Origin: Diplonema papillatum
Taxonomy: Eukaryota; Euglenozoa; Diplonemea; Diplonemida; Diplonemidae
Direction: 5' to 3'
DNA: 64,000 bases
NCBI GenBank assembly: GCA_030068145.1
Contig: JAPJBO010000348.1
Coordinates: 62,001-126,000 of the forward strand
Both the position numbers and the translations under genes were made by a program. The notes under the pieces are model-generated. The model was not told the origin of the DNA. It did not search any database and saw nothing but the letters and a program-made list of their open reading frames with translations. This document shows positions 44,500-54,605 of this stretch, one piece after another. Numbering within the stretch: position 1 is the stretch's first letter; each line of letters starts with the position of its first letter.

Positions 44500-46171
44500 A
44501 TGCCGACAACAGCTCTCTCAACCTACGGAAGATCAGGCTATGTAACACTAATAAGCAGAAAGACTGAAAACGAGTATCTTTACGCGATGGACGAAAGCGG
44601 AGGGCTCCGGCGAAGACGCCCGGCCGAAGACAGCACCCACGGAAAGGTCAGCGAATCGTCGCAGCCTGAAGAAGCCTCTCGAGTTGACACAGAAGAAGAG
44701 GTAAAGAAGGATGAAGGGCAGGCCAGCTCAGCAGACAAAGAGTGGTCCGCGCACCAGTGGTTGCGCCTTGCGATCATCATCTTCGTTTTGGCGTGCGGGC
44801 CGCTGGTTTGGAGCCAGTGGGAAGAGATCAGGACGCAGAGCAGCGCTGTTTTGGAATGGAGAAGGACGCATTGCGTACTGCACAACATCGCGGTCGTTGA
44901 CGCCGCGAACGAGAGAAAGGGTCTCGTCAGGCAAGGAAGCGAGTACAAAGTGACCGCAAACTACAGCTACATCGCCGGCGGCCAAAACCGAACGAGCACA
45001 CGCGTTTACTTCATGGGACGGCACCATGCAGGCAGCTCACGGCAAGCCGCTGATCGGAGGGTTCAGTTTTTCCAGAAGCAATGCGTCGCGAATGTCAATC
45101 CGAGTGATCCGTCTGAATCTATCCTGATACCCGAGGCGTCGTTCAAGCCGTACACCAACCTCCTATTTATAGTCGTTCTTGGGCTCGGACTGTGGTGGTA
45201 CGCAACCATTGAGCACAGCTGGGACGCCGCCAACATCTTGCCGTCCACGTTTGAAGAAGCCAAAGACTTCAGCACCAATGGGTTTCATGAAGTTGCCACC
45301 CACGAGGCAGAACGATGGTATGCCCCCGTTGTACCCCGTGAAACTTTACGAAGGATTGGTAAACCATGTGTTGAATGTACCTTCGTGAAACAAACGGGAT
45401 TAGTTTGCGTTTTCGTGTGAATCAAGTGTGACAAAACCAATGCAAAGCACTGTACCTTGTGGCACTCACATTGCAACGTTCTCAGGTCAAACAAAATACA
45501 ACAGGTACCGTGTCCCGGCGCCTCAGTGGATTCGAGGAGGATGGTTCGTGTTCTTGAACGGCCTTGTGATTGTGGTCATGTGGCATGCATTCGGGTACAG
45601 CATCTGGAGGATGTACAAGCGACACCCGTACGTAAAGGAGGGCGGCGAGCTCATATGGATGTTCCACGCCGCCGGTGTGGCTCTGTTCGTGCGGCTGCTG
45701 TACTTCATGACCATCATTGCCCGCGTGTCAGAAGTCGAGCTCTTCATCGATCGACCTGCCATCGAAATGGGGTCGCCTTTCATGTTGTGCTTCAAGCAAG
45801 CCTACGGCAGCGCTGTGCTTCCTGTTTTCTATAATAGCGTGAAGGCTGTATTTACTGTGACGGAAACCCTCCACGGGCCACGCACGGGACGAGGCCCCAA
45901 CCGCCGAATCAAACGCCTACACAACGACGAAGTAGTCGTGCTACAACAGTACGCAATACCGTCAGATTCGAAAGGCATCATGGTTTATATGCCCTTCCGA
46001 ACGCACGTGTGCCGTCTCAAGCTTGTGCAGGAGCCGCAGATGGTATACTACCGCTGGGTGCTCGACTTCACTGTCGACGTTGCTGGGGTCCCTTTTACCT
46101 ACATGTTCACCGTGCCCTTCGAAGCGGCAATACCGGATGAGCTTCAGCCTCAGTGTGACGACCTTTTCTGA
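44500..46171 (+). CDS. Polytopic membrane protein with DUF3592-like loop, two exons
   Basis: Exons 44500-45358 and 45486-46171 join in phase 1 across a 127-bp intron (GTAAAC donor, TTCTCAG acceptor), giving 514 aa. Residues 1-85 are charged and cytosolic. A membrane helix (RLAIIIFVLACGPLVW) is followed by an extracytosolic beta-rich domain ending VNPSDPSESILIPEASF and another helix (LLFIVVLGLGLWWYA). That arrangement is characteristic of DUF3592 proteins. Exon 2 adds at least two more helices (GGWFVFLNGLVIVVMWHAFG; MFHAAGVALFVRLLYFM) and a C-terminal domain of about 200 residues without a known motif. Function is unknown. Fragments of its 3' exon lie just downstream. Confidence 0.7.
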
Positions 46172-47535
46172 TCTTCTTGCGCTTAGGAATCAGATAGCTG
46201 GTTCACTACTGCTGGGTGCTCGCCTTCACCGTCGAAACGGCCTCTACGTGCATGCTCACCGTCCTTATCATGCAGACGTCTCCATCATCAAGCGTACGGT
46301 ACGAGCGCTTGGGAATCAGATAGGTCCTCTACCGCTGGGCAGGAGTTCAGGGAAGAAAAAGAAGAAGAACCTCTACATGTAGTGGCAACCGAGGTCTGGT
46401 GGTGGAACGCGCTTGTGTCGTGTAAAATCCGTCGGCTAATGCACATGAAGGCACGTTCGATGTGCGCTGGACAAACTTGAGGCTCCACTTGAGACCCGAA
46501 CCTGTGGCAGTTCCGACGTATTGATACTCTGCGAGAAACAATTCTGTTGCAGAGTCAAGTCCGACTGTTCGAAGCCGGGGACGCTGTGTGTTATTAGGCG
46601 AACAATCTCTGTAAGCTACCTCGCATCATTCCTACAGGTAGAATCGGGCTTGTAGTCCACCGCCGTGTTCCATACTGGTCGGAAACGTGCTGAGCCGCAG
46701 ATGCGAACGAATGCCGAGCGGTCAGAAAGAAGCAAGGGATGCTCTGACACGCTCGTCCGGAAAAGACCACAGATTTCTTATGAAAATCAGAAAGTGTTTA
46801 GAGGAGACAAGGCTCGCCCCCTCCTCTGTTTTCGCCGCTAGATGTCGGGGTGTCATGCCCACGAAGAGCGAACTGCATTACTCTCTCGCTCCTTTCTCTG
46901 CGATTGTGCTCCCACAGCCTGCCGGCGTCTACTTGCGATTAAGGTAAACGTAGACCTTGCGAGTCAAGTATAGGAAGAAGGTCAAGGCGCAACAGCAGGA
47001 CGACCTTTTATCGGTAAGTGTGATCGTGTCATACTCGGCATCAGAACGGGGATCAGAAGGGGTGAAGGGAATGTGTTCATAGGGTGACGCAACACTGATT
47101 GGAAATACAGAAACTGTGGCTTTCTTTTTACATAAGCCAGCTTGGAAGAAAGACGAAGCTGCCAGACAAAGAACCGAAGGGCTAACTACCGAACCACGTA
47201 CCCCTACACGACAAGACACACAAACACAACAGGTCAAATGTCCTGAGTGAAAAAGACAACACACGGTGGTGCAAGGTGAGAACAAGGTGGGTCGGCCCAA
47301 CGGTTGGGTGATTATACAATGGTGAAGGCAGGACAAGGGCTGCGGGGTTTGCTCATGGTATTTATCTCATTCCGAGCAAAAGGGAATACGTAGCTATTTA
47401 TTCTCTTCTGCATCCGAGGAAAAAAGAAGGGTGCCGATCTTTCTATGCACGGAGAGGACAACAGACTCCCACAGACAGTGAACGTTGTCGAACTCTTAAA
47501 CAGGAGACGCGGGCGGAGAAAGAAAAGAAAGAACC
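46172..47535. other. Spacer with degenerate copies of the preceding gene's end
   Basis: See the pseudogene at 46181-46341. The rest to 47535 shows no feature. Confidence 0.45.
46181..46341 (+). pseudogene. Degenerate repeats of the DUF3592-like gene's last exon
   Basis: GGTTCACTACTGCTGGGTGC then TCGCCTTCACCGTCGA and CATGCTCACCGT (46200-46262) copy 46043-46105 of the gene. GCTTRGGAATCAGATAG followed by CTACTGCTGGG or CTACCGCTGGG occurs at 46181 and again at 46309. So part of the last exon was copied downstream at least twice and has drifted. Confidence 0.7.
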
Positions 47536-48054
47536 ATGGGGTCCATGCATAGCAACCACATCGAGCCTTTCGGTCCGCATCACGGCGAGCCTCACATCCC
47601 GCACACTCCGTATGACTGGTGGAGAGATGGAAATGTGCGGTATGCGGGATACGCGAACGAGCTCGGAGAAGCTTTCCGACCATTGATTCCGAAGCCGGCC
47701 GTTGCAGCAACGTACGTTGTAGCCATTGGCTACGCAGCCGGCGATACGTTCGACAAAGGACAGCGGGAGTACAGAAGAAGCCGGAATGTGAACCATTCTG
47801 TCGCTGCCGGTTCCATCGCGGCGCTGTGGCAGTTGCTTGCTTCCGTGACCATTCCGGCATTGTTCGTCAACCGTCAGGTTGCACTCACGGCTTGGCTCCT
47901 GAAACGGAGCTCGTCTCGAATGGCAACCACCTTCGGCCCGACACTCTCAGGCCTCTGCATGATCCCCTTCCTGCCTTACATCCTCGACCCGCCCATCACG
48001 CACGTTGTCAACGAAGCCGCACTGTGGGCCGGCATCACGCCGACGGAGCCTTGA
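47536..48054 (+). CDS. MTFP1: Mitochondrial fission process protein 1 (MTP18) homologue
   Basis: A 172-aa single-exon protein with the family's key blocks. RYAGYANELGEAFRPLIP is near residue 35, followed by a membrane helix and GDTFDKGQ, then LWQLLASVTIPALFVNR and IPFLPYILDPPITHVV. MTFP1 is an inner mitochondrial membrane protein that promotes fission and tunes membrane permeability. Length and motif order equal those of animal MTFP1 apart from a slightly longer N-terminus (MGSMHSNHIEPFG..). The ATG at 47536 sits in a good context (ACCATGG). An acceptor-like CTTAAACAG stands about 29 bases upstream of the start and could be a trans- or cis-splice site for the 5' end; that is only a suggestion. 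Confidence 0.93.
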   Translation: MGSMHSNHIEPFGPHHGEPHIPHTPYDWWRDGNVRYAGYANELGEAFRPLIPKPAVAATYVVAIGYAAGDTFDKGQREYRRSRNVNHSVAAGSIAALWQLLASVTIPALFVNRQVALTAWLLKRSSSRMATTFGPTLSGLCMIPFLPYILDPPITHVVNEAALWAGITPTEP

Positions 48055-49569
48055 CAGCGCGCCAACCACCCTCAGTTTTTCACCGGTAGCGACGCGAGCA
48101 GAGCACCTCCGCCCTGGACACACACTGATAGCCACGTTTTTTGCGTCTTTTGACGGGGACACCCGAAGATGCCCAGTCGAGTTGCTATTGGCTCCCAGCG
48201 GCCCCGGAACTTCGTATGTGCAGAAAAAGAATACGCCCTGGTTATCTCAAGCTTCTGCCGTCGCTGTCCTTCTTCCGCCACCTCTCCGTTAGCAGTTGGT
48301 TCTTCCCTTGCACGCAGACTCTCGGCAACACCCTGCTATGTGGCTGCCGCGCCACTTCTAAGTGTGTGGCTCTCGCTGCTACTGCTGCGCCCGGCCAGAA
48401 GCTCGGCGAAGTGGTCCCTGGTAAAAACATTTTGCCGAAAGAAGAGGGGGTTGCGGTGTGGGCATGTAGAGCACCCTGGTCTCCGTTTTAGTTATCGAGG
48501 CAACGAGTTCTGCAACGCTGTCGGACTGTTCGTCCTTTACCCGTCTGGTACTCTAGCACCATATTCTTGTTTGCGTTTCCTACCCACAGCAGTTCTTTCC
48601 CGTTTTCCTGACGCAAACGTACCCCCTCCCCCCTGAGTCCTTACTATCTTCCGCTGCCACAGATGAAATGTTCGGCAGCATTCGCATTCCTCTGGCACGT
48701 AGCGCAAGCTTAGACACAGCCTACGTCGTACGTTCTTAGCACCTTTCTTCGTCCCAGTGAAATTACGGCAGGCGATGGAAGGGTGTCCGCGGCTTCTATC
48801 TTCTATGGCATGCTGCGAGGAAGTCGATTGTATTCCAAAAAGCTAGTTTTGTCGGCGACGTGTTCAAGTCTGCGCCCCCAAGAGCATGCACCCGCGTTGC
48901 CGAAGTGCTCTCTATATGCCTCTATTCTAAACAGCCTGTTGGGCGATTGGGGTATTTGCCCGCTCTCGTCCTGTTCTTCTCTGCTACGCGAGAAGCGCCT
49001 TTGCAATCTAACTACGTTACATTCTGAGATAAGAAGTTCTGTCAGCCCGACTGCAAGCTTTTGGTAGGTCAACGGACAGGTTGGTCTCCCCCGCGTAAAG
49101 ATCATACCGAATGCCGGCTAGAGAATCAACGAAACGGAGGTAGATGATGAGTCCCTTCTTACCGTTCTACCGTTCTATTGGTGTTCGGGGCGCACTCGAT
49201 TTCCAGCTCGCGCCCAACAGCGCATTCGGTCTTCGGGTGTCTTCAATTGTCTCCGTTGTCGGCGGCCCCTTTAACCTGGGTCGCAAGGTGAAAGAATAAA
49301 CGCTAGAAAGAAGGGTCACTGCATTGCGCCACAAGGTTGGCGGTCCATGACGAAGAAAGCAAGAACACAAAATAATGGGCGCACGACGACGCCACGGTAA
49401 CGAACGAAACGATGCACGTTCGCATTTTGTTGTTTGCCTTCTTGGCAGCATGTGACTTCTCTGGCGTGTTTAAAACACTTGAACACAGAACATACGAAAG
49501 GAACACAAGCTCCAATATACGCTACTTCACGTCGCACTGAGCGTCTGATGATCAGTTGAATAGTGTGTG
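48055..49569. other. Spacer with no recognised feature
   Basis: No gene, repeat or RNA is supported here; overlapping open frames lack codon bias. Confidence 0.4.
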
Positions 49570-51618
49570 ATGAAGATCGCAGCTGCAGATATGGCGGTGA
49601 GTGCCGGTGTTGTTCTTGCGGCGTTACCATGGAGGGTGTGCGGGCAAGAGGATGCTGTTGATGTTCCTGTCGAGTGCTCTAACTGTACAGTAGCAGACGA
49701 GGCTGGCGGCGCGCCAGAATGGGCTGTTGCAATGCTGACGACGTTGTTGATAGTCAGTCTTCTGGTCTGCTTTGCGGTCCTTGCGTTCCTATATCAGCGC
49801 CTCCGCCGCGCGAAGCTCTTCGAGGACATCGACGAGGGGGAAACAGCGAAAGAAGCAGCCTTGTTCGCCTCTGGAATCTTCGACGACGACGAAATTGCGA
49901 CAACGCCGACAATGCAACGCATGGCGGCTCTCAAGCAAGCCGACGCAGATCGTCTGACGGCTGCCCTCCTCCACGCGCACACGATGACACCCCCTGGCGA
50001 CCTTCCCGACAACCCGTCTGCTTTCCCCCGAGGACCGGGCAATGCGTTCCTGGCAGTCACCCAACGGGACCTGGTAGCCACACTGTCGTTTCTGCATGCC
50101 CGCATGATGCAGCTCTGGTACGCCAAGCGTGGTGACATTTTTGACGAGCTCCTCAGCAACTTGCGGTTCCCATTGCAGCACGCGACGAACGCTCACGTTG
50201 TCATTCAGGAGGTCGCGCAGCGCATGTGGAAAGAGCGGAAGTCGAAGGATTGGCAACAGTTCGGCCCGCTGCAACACTTTTGTCTTGCGTTGCTTACACA
50301 GGAGGCTGCCGACACCGATCGTCTCATGCTATTCGAAGATGCACCCGTTTGGATCCCGGGGAGCGGCGTATGTAAACGGGCCTGGTCTTCATACGAGCCG
50401 AGAAATGACTGCGTCGCTCGTGAGCTTGACGAGGAGGCAGCGGGCATGATCGAAACCCGCGGCTTCGGGGACAGGGAGCAGGCGCTCGGGAGGGCAAAAA
50501 AATGGATTAAAGCGAGCTTTCTCGCGTCCTTGATGGCAGAGCCAGGACCAGCATCGAGCGTCTCGACGCTCCCCGTCTACAAAGCTTACCGCGAGGGTCG
50601 GGTCTGTTACCCCAACAGCTATATCTTCTTCCTCTCCCCGCTTGCATGCAGCTCCAGCGCCCAGAGTACGCGGCAGTTCCTTCACGCCCCGTCTTCCCTA
50701 CCAACGCTTTTCCGAATTTTTAACGTAGATCGTCAGCTGCCCGTGCATTGTATTGGTCAGTACCCAGTTGAGGAAACTGTGTTCCTCCCGATGATGACAT
50801 TGCTGAAGGTCGAGTCGGTCAGGATGGAAGGGAAAATGCAGGTTGTCGACTTGAAGGTGGAGGACAATGCGCGGTACCTGGACTGGACACAACTTAAGAG
50901 AGCGGTCCTCGAGGACGCGGCTAGCGCAGAGGCTCGCCTGGAGAGAGTCGGGCTGCTGCTCACGGACCTCAAAGGTAAACCACCACAACGCAGAGCCGGG
51001 CTCACGCAGCGTGAGCACGTACGTCTTGACAAGTCAGGGTGTGTATCTACTGTAGAAGAGACTGTCGACGCCACTAGATGCCATGAGTGTGGAGGATTCG
51101 CGCACGGGATGCCGCACCGGTACATTGACGAAATCGAGGGACTTTCCGGCAACCCGCTTTCGACGGTTCTTTCCGTAAAGCGTGAAGCACCCGAAACCCT
51201 GTGGATCGTCGGTGCTTTACCGCAGCTTTCAGGCGCATACCGCGTGATCCCGAACACGGAGTCGTGGCGGTCCAGTACACGGACAATAAGACGGGTGGAG
51301 AATCGTTGGGTGGTCTCCGAGGATTCAGAGCCAAATAGCGCGGTTCTGTGTTCGGCGGAGGATTGCGATGTGACGACACAGCCGCATGATGTGGTCCGTT
51401 GGACTCGGCCAGTCAGAGGTCAGTGGACAGAAGAGACTTCCCTCCGTGTCTTGCCGTATCAACCGACCGATTTATTCACAGTCCACGCAAACCCTGCAGG
51501 TTCCAGCGTGAGGACGACAAGCAACAGACCACGCAGTATTCTCCAATCCACCGAAGTAAACACCATCTCATCTTTTCCACACACGAAGTCCGCACGAGTC
51601 AGTCTGTCCCCTGTGTAG
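49570..51618 (+). CDS. Signal-anchored protein with ADP-ribosyltransferase-like region
   Basis: Start ATG at 49570; 682 aa if unspliced. A signal peptide (about 1-23) is followed by a short Cys-containing ectodomain (VECSNCTV) and a membrane helix (about 55-77, LLIVSLLVCFAVLAFLYQ). The remainder is cytosolic. Residues 160-430 resemble the mono-ADP-ribosyltransferase fold. They contain a helical region, then LFRIFNVDRQLPVHCIGQYP and VEETVFLPMM..LLKVESV, in the position of the family's 'S..p.EeEVLfpP...f.V' strand. The usual last Glu of that ExE motif reads Thr here, so activity is doubtful. Near 555-600, SGAYRVIPN..RTIRRVENRWVVSED looks like the small repeat module seen beside such domains in other protists. 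The stretch around 50605-50760 has weaker codon bias and might hide an in-frame intron. Confidence 0.6.
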   Translation: MKIAAADMAVSAGVVLAALPWRVCGQEDAVDVPVECSNCTVADEAGGAPEWAVAMLTTLLIVSLLVCFAVLAFLYQRLRRAKLFEDIDEGETAKEAALFASGIFDDDEIATTPTMQRMAALKQADADRLTAALLHAHTMTPPGDLPDNPSAFPRGPGNAFLAVTQRDLVATLSFLHARMMQLWYAKRGDIFDELLSNLRFPLQHATNAHVVIQEVAQRMWKERKSKDWQQFGPLQHFCLALLTQEAADTDRLMLFEDAPVWIPGSGVCKRAWSSYEPRNDCVARELDEEAAGMIETRGFGDREQALGRAKKWIKASFLASLMAEPGPASSVSTLPVYKAYREGRVCYPNSYIFFLSPLACSSSAQSTRQFLHAPSSLPTLFRIFNVDRQLPVHCIGQYPVEETVFLPMMTLLKVESVRMEGKMQVVDLKVEDNARYLDWTQLKRAVLEDAASAEARLERVGLLLTDLKGKPPQRRAGLTQREHVRLDKSGCVSTVEETVDATRCHECGGFAHGMPHRYIDEIEGLSGNPLSTVLSVKREAPETLWIVGALPQLSGAYRVIPNTESWRSSTRTIRRVENRWVVSEDSEPNSAVLCSAEDCDVTTQPHDVVRWTRPVRGQWTEETSLRVLPYQPTDLFTVHANPAGSSVRTTSNRPRSILQSTEVNTISSFPHTKSARVSLSPV

Positions 51619-51859
51619 CACTCCAGAGGCGCTTGGTCTCCTCAAGAAAATGACTGGGCAAACTGCAGGTCTGGCCAGATGCGGTGGCTTTAATCTGAGC
51701 GTCACAGCTCGTTGTCATTCTCGATGGCCTCGATGGCCGCCGCAGAAGAGGAAATTGACGCTACACACTGGACAGAGCGTCCTGCTGCCTCTTCCGGGTG
51801 ATCTCACAAGTGCAGCAGCCGCACACGTTTCCCACTAATCTTAATACTGTATAGATGCT

Positions 51860-52045
51860 CAATTGAGTAGGAAAGGAGATGCGAGATCAGGCAAATCTTT
51901 TGCGCTTCGCTTGACCAAGAACCTAATCATCAGGGCTTACCCCAAATTCTCGCTTTCATTCAGAGAGAGATGGAGAGTTTTTTTGTTGTTGTGTCACGAC
52001 AATTGCACTTGCAGCAGTGGGGAAGCTCCTCTTATAGAACATTTC
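51860..52045 (+). repeat. Dispersed repeat C, copy 1
   Basis: GAGTAGGAAAGGAGATGCGA..GATCAGGCAAATCTT..CTTCGCTTGACC..CTAATCATCAGGGCTTACCC aligns with the minus strand of 62150-62245. A short peptide (LRLT-NLIIRA-PK-S-S) is kept in one frame of both copies. The 3' limit is uncertain. Confidence 0.65.
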
Positions 52046-52639
52046 CTTTTGTAGAAGATGGGCATGTCCCAAATTGTAAAATACCTTCGGGTTGTTGTCA
52101 ACGACGCCATTTTTGCAAAGAAGGCGCCAGATGATCCGGCGACATCATCGACTCACACGGTGGTCTACTTTCTATGATTCTGTTTTGGTGTTCGACAGTA
52201 CCGCTCGTTTGTAGTTGTTTTCTATTATCCTCTTCCGTATTCAGTCTGTAGTGAAGATTCAATTGCCTTTGTCTTGAACATTTCTTTTATCGAGACTTGA
52301 AGACTTGCACCCCGGAACGCGCACATAACCCCGCCGCAAAGCCCGCAAGCCCGGCAAGTACTTGAAGCGCACCACTACGCACCGGGGAGCGACACCCAAT
52401 ACGCCCCAACGTCGTGCGCCGGCACTGTACCTTCCAGGTCGGCCAGCTCAAGCGACTTTCGAGCGGTGCTGTCGATCTCTAGCTGCATCATGTACGCAGG
52501 AAACACATCGTTCATGTTCCGTTACCAGGTTGGCAGGCGTATGCTGTCCGAGTCACTCCGAGTGCCGGCATGCGCTGCAGAACGGATACAGTGTGAACGA
52601 CTCCTGGTCGCCAGCGCACTTTGCTCGTGCTCCTCGTGT

Positions 52640-52745
52640 ATGGCGGCGTGATGCTAAGTTCTGGTGGAGCAAAGTTCGGGCGAAGCTAAGTTCTGGTGAA
52701 GCAAAGTTCGGGCGATGAGTTCTGGGGGCGAAGCTAAGTTCTGAT
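52640..52745. repeat. Minisatellite, GCTAAGTTCTGGTG unit
   Basis: Alternating (G)CTAAGTTCTGGTG(G/A)AGC and AAAGTTCGGGCGA words repeat about three times with decay. Confidence 0.7.
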
Positions 52746-52934
52746 GTGCGAGGGATGCTACTTGGGGGTTGCCAAGTTCTTTACCAGCACAGTTCGGGAC
52801 GCTAAGTTCGGCCTGTGGTGCGCGCGATGGCAGTAACCGGGGCCCGGAACCCAGGGTGCGCACTAAGGGACGTTGACCCCGTTGCACGTTGCACCCCCCT
52901 TTTTTTTTGGGGGGGGGGGGGGGGGGGGGGGGGT

Positions 52935-53170
52935 GTTTTATTTCTGGAAGGGTTCGGTTTCGGGTTCGGTTTAGGGTTCGGTTTCCAGATTTAATTCTGG
53001 AAGGTTCGGTTTTGGGTTCGGTTTTGGGGTCGGTTTCGGGTTCGGTTTTCAGATTTAATTCTGGAAGGTTCGGTTTTGGGGTCGGTTTTCGGTTCGGTTT
53101 TCGGTTCGGTTTTCAGATTTAATTCTGGAAGGTTCGGTTTCGGTTCGGTTTTCGGTTCGGTTTTGGACCA
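52935..53170. repeat. GT-rich minisatellite, GGTTCGGTTTT with TTTAATTCTGGAA spacer
   Basis: CAGATTTAATTCTGGAAGG occurs at about 52987, 53049 and 53115, each followed by a run of GGTTCGGTTTT/GGGTTCGG words. Unit length is about 62-67 bp, and the array is led by a G run. Confidence 0.85.
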
Positions 53171-53225
53171 AAATTGGGGTGGTCCAAAATTTGGGTCCAA
53201 AATTTTGGTCAAAATTTTTTGGGAA

Positions 53226-53450
53226 ACTTACAAATATATGCGCGATAAACTGCCGAAAAAACTGTGCGCATACGAAACGTATGCGCGAAAAACTGTTTTT
53301 TTTTACAAATATATGCGCGAAAAACTAAAATTGACAAATATATGCGCGGTGCATATGTTTGTCAATTTTAGTTTTTTCGCGCATTATTTGTAAAAAAAAC
53401 AGTTTTTCGCGCATATATTTGTAAGAAACAGTTTTTTCGCGCATATGCCA
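53226..53450. repeat. AT-rich foldback minisatellite, ACAAATATATGCGCGAAAAA unit
   Basis: ACAAATATATGCGCG(A)AAAACTG appears several times in direct order up to about 53345. It then recurs as its reverse complement (CAGTTTTTCGCGCATATATT) to 53450, so the array can fold into a long hairpin. The same unit recurs at 54398-54500. Confidence 0.85.
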
Positions 53451-53755
53451 CAATTCTTGTTGGGAGACCCTTTCAAAAAAATTCCCCCCAAAGTGCCTAT
53501 TTCGAGTGTTTAGCCTCATTAAAGCCATCAAAAGTGAATTCAGACGGGTTTTTGACGCCAAACACAGCATCGCGAGAATATGGGGTCCACAATGAATGTA
53601 CTTCAACGTACTATACAAAATGACATACACTCACACATTTGTAAAAATACCATGAAGTTCGTAGCCTATTATAGGGCCCACAAAGTGACTATTTCGGGTG
53701 TATGATGCCAAAAACAACGAGAGGTTCCACAACGGATGTACCATGCAGGGTCAAA

Positions 53756-53930
53756 ACCTTGTGTCTTTTTGGAAATGGCCAAAAAAGAAATTCCGGAAAA
53801 AAATTGGGTTTTTTGAATTTTAAAATTTTGGAACAAAAACTGCGGTAATTTTTGATGAAGTTGAGCAATTTTTTTTTTCCATTTTTGGGGGCCACCAGCC
53901 CCGTGGCAGTGTTTCAAAAAGACACAAGGT
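53756..53930. mobile_element. AT-rich element with 19-bp inverted ends
   Basis: ACCTTGTGTCTTTTTGGAAA at the left is answered by TTTCAAAAAGACACAAGGT at the right (18 of 19). The 175-bp body is very AT-rich and non-coding. I see no clear target duplication, so MITE status is tentative. Confidence 0.5.
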
Positions 53931-54185
53931 ACGAGCGCGGAAATCCGCCACCCGCCATTCGGCTAGAGTGCAAGAACACAATTGCGAAGCGTACTACAAA
54001 CGGATAGTGTTACAAAGGCGAACGAATCATGCGAGAACCTATGGAGGGGCCCCTCGACAGCTTTCAGAACACGGCATAGTAAGTCAAGAGTCGGATGAGC
54101 GTGTGCACATTCTACTCCCGTTTGATCTGCATTTTCCACCTTGCCCCCCTTTCTTTGATCTGCTGTGTGTATTTGCAAAACAGTT

Positions 54186-54345
54186 CCGGCACGGCGGGTT
54201 TGCGGGTTTGCGGGTTAGGGAGCGCGGGTTGGCGGGTTTGCGGTCTCGGTATGCGGGTATTAGGGTTGGCGGGTTCGGGTTTGCGGGTTAGGGTATGCGA
54301 AGGTTTGCGGGTTAGGGTATGCGGGTTTGCGGGTCTGGGTATGCC
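54186..54345. repeat. GT-rich degenerate repeat with GGGTTAGGG words
   Basis: Units of GCGGGTTTGCGGGTTAGGGT type repeat with much drift; GGGTTAGGG occurs at least three times. It resembles degenerate interstitial telomere DNA, but the GCGGGTTTGC part is not a telomere repeat. Confidence 0.6.
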
Positions 54346-54397
54346 AGCCTCCAGTGATAAGAGGCGCTCTGCTTTTGTTGCAAAGAAAACGTATTTG

Positions 54398-54500
54398 TAG
54401 TGCGCGAAAAAACTGTTTTTTTTTTTTTTTTACAAATATATGCGCGAAAAAACTGTTTTTTACAAATATATGCGCGAAAAAACTGTTTTTTTTACAAATA
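54398..54500. repeat. Minisatellite at the LINE 3' junction
   Basis: Three units of TTTACAAATATATGCGCGAA plus AAAACTG, the same unit as at 53226-53450, end exactly where the LINE 3' terminus (TATTGAGCC) begins. The LINE appears to have inserted into this array. Confidence 0.75.
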
Positions 54501-54605
54501 TATTGAGCCAATTCACCCACCCCCTGATCGAGCGTAATCGAGTGTAATATTTTGGATTAGAATGCAAAGAATCTGTGGCGATAATCTGCATCGCCGACGG
54601 CGCGG

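Larger units (their letters stand above)
51619..54500. other. Repeat-rich region before the LINE
   Basis: No gene is supported. It contains a dispersed repeat at 51860-52045, several minisatellites from 52640 on, a long G run (about 52909-52932), an AT-rich foldback sequence and GT-rich telomere-like repeats, all listed separately. Base composition departs sharply from the gene-bearing part of the window. Confidence 0.6.

Noticed and set aside
44500-46171. TMEM43 (LUMA) homologue
   Set aside because: The first impression came from the membrane layout; the VNPSDPSESIL loop and following helix fit DUF3592 better.
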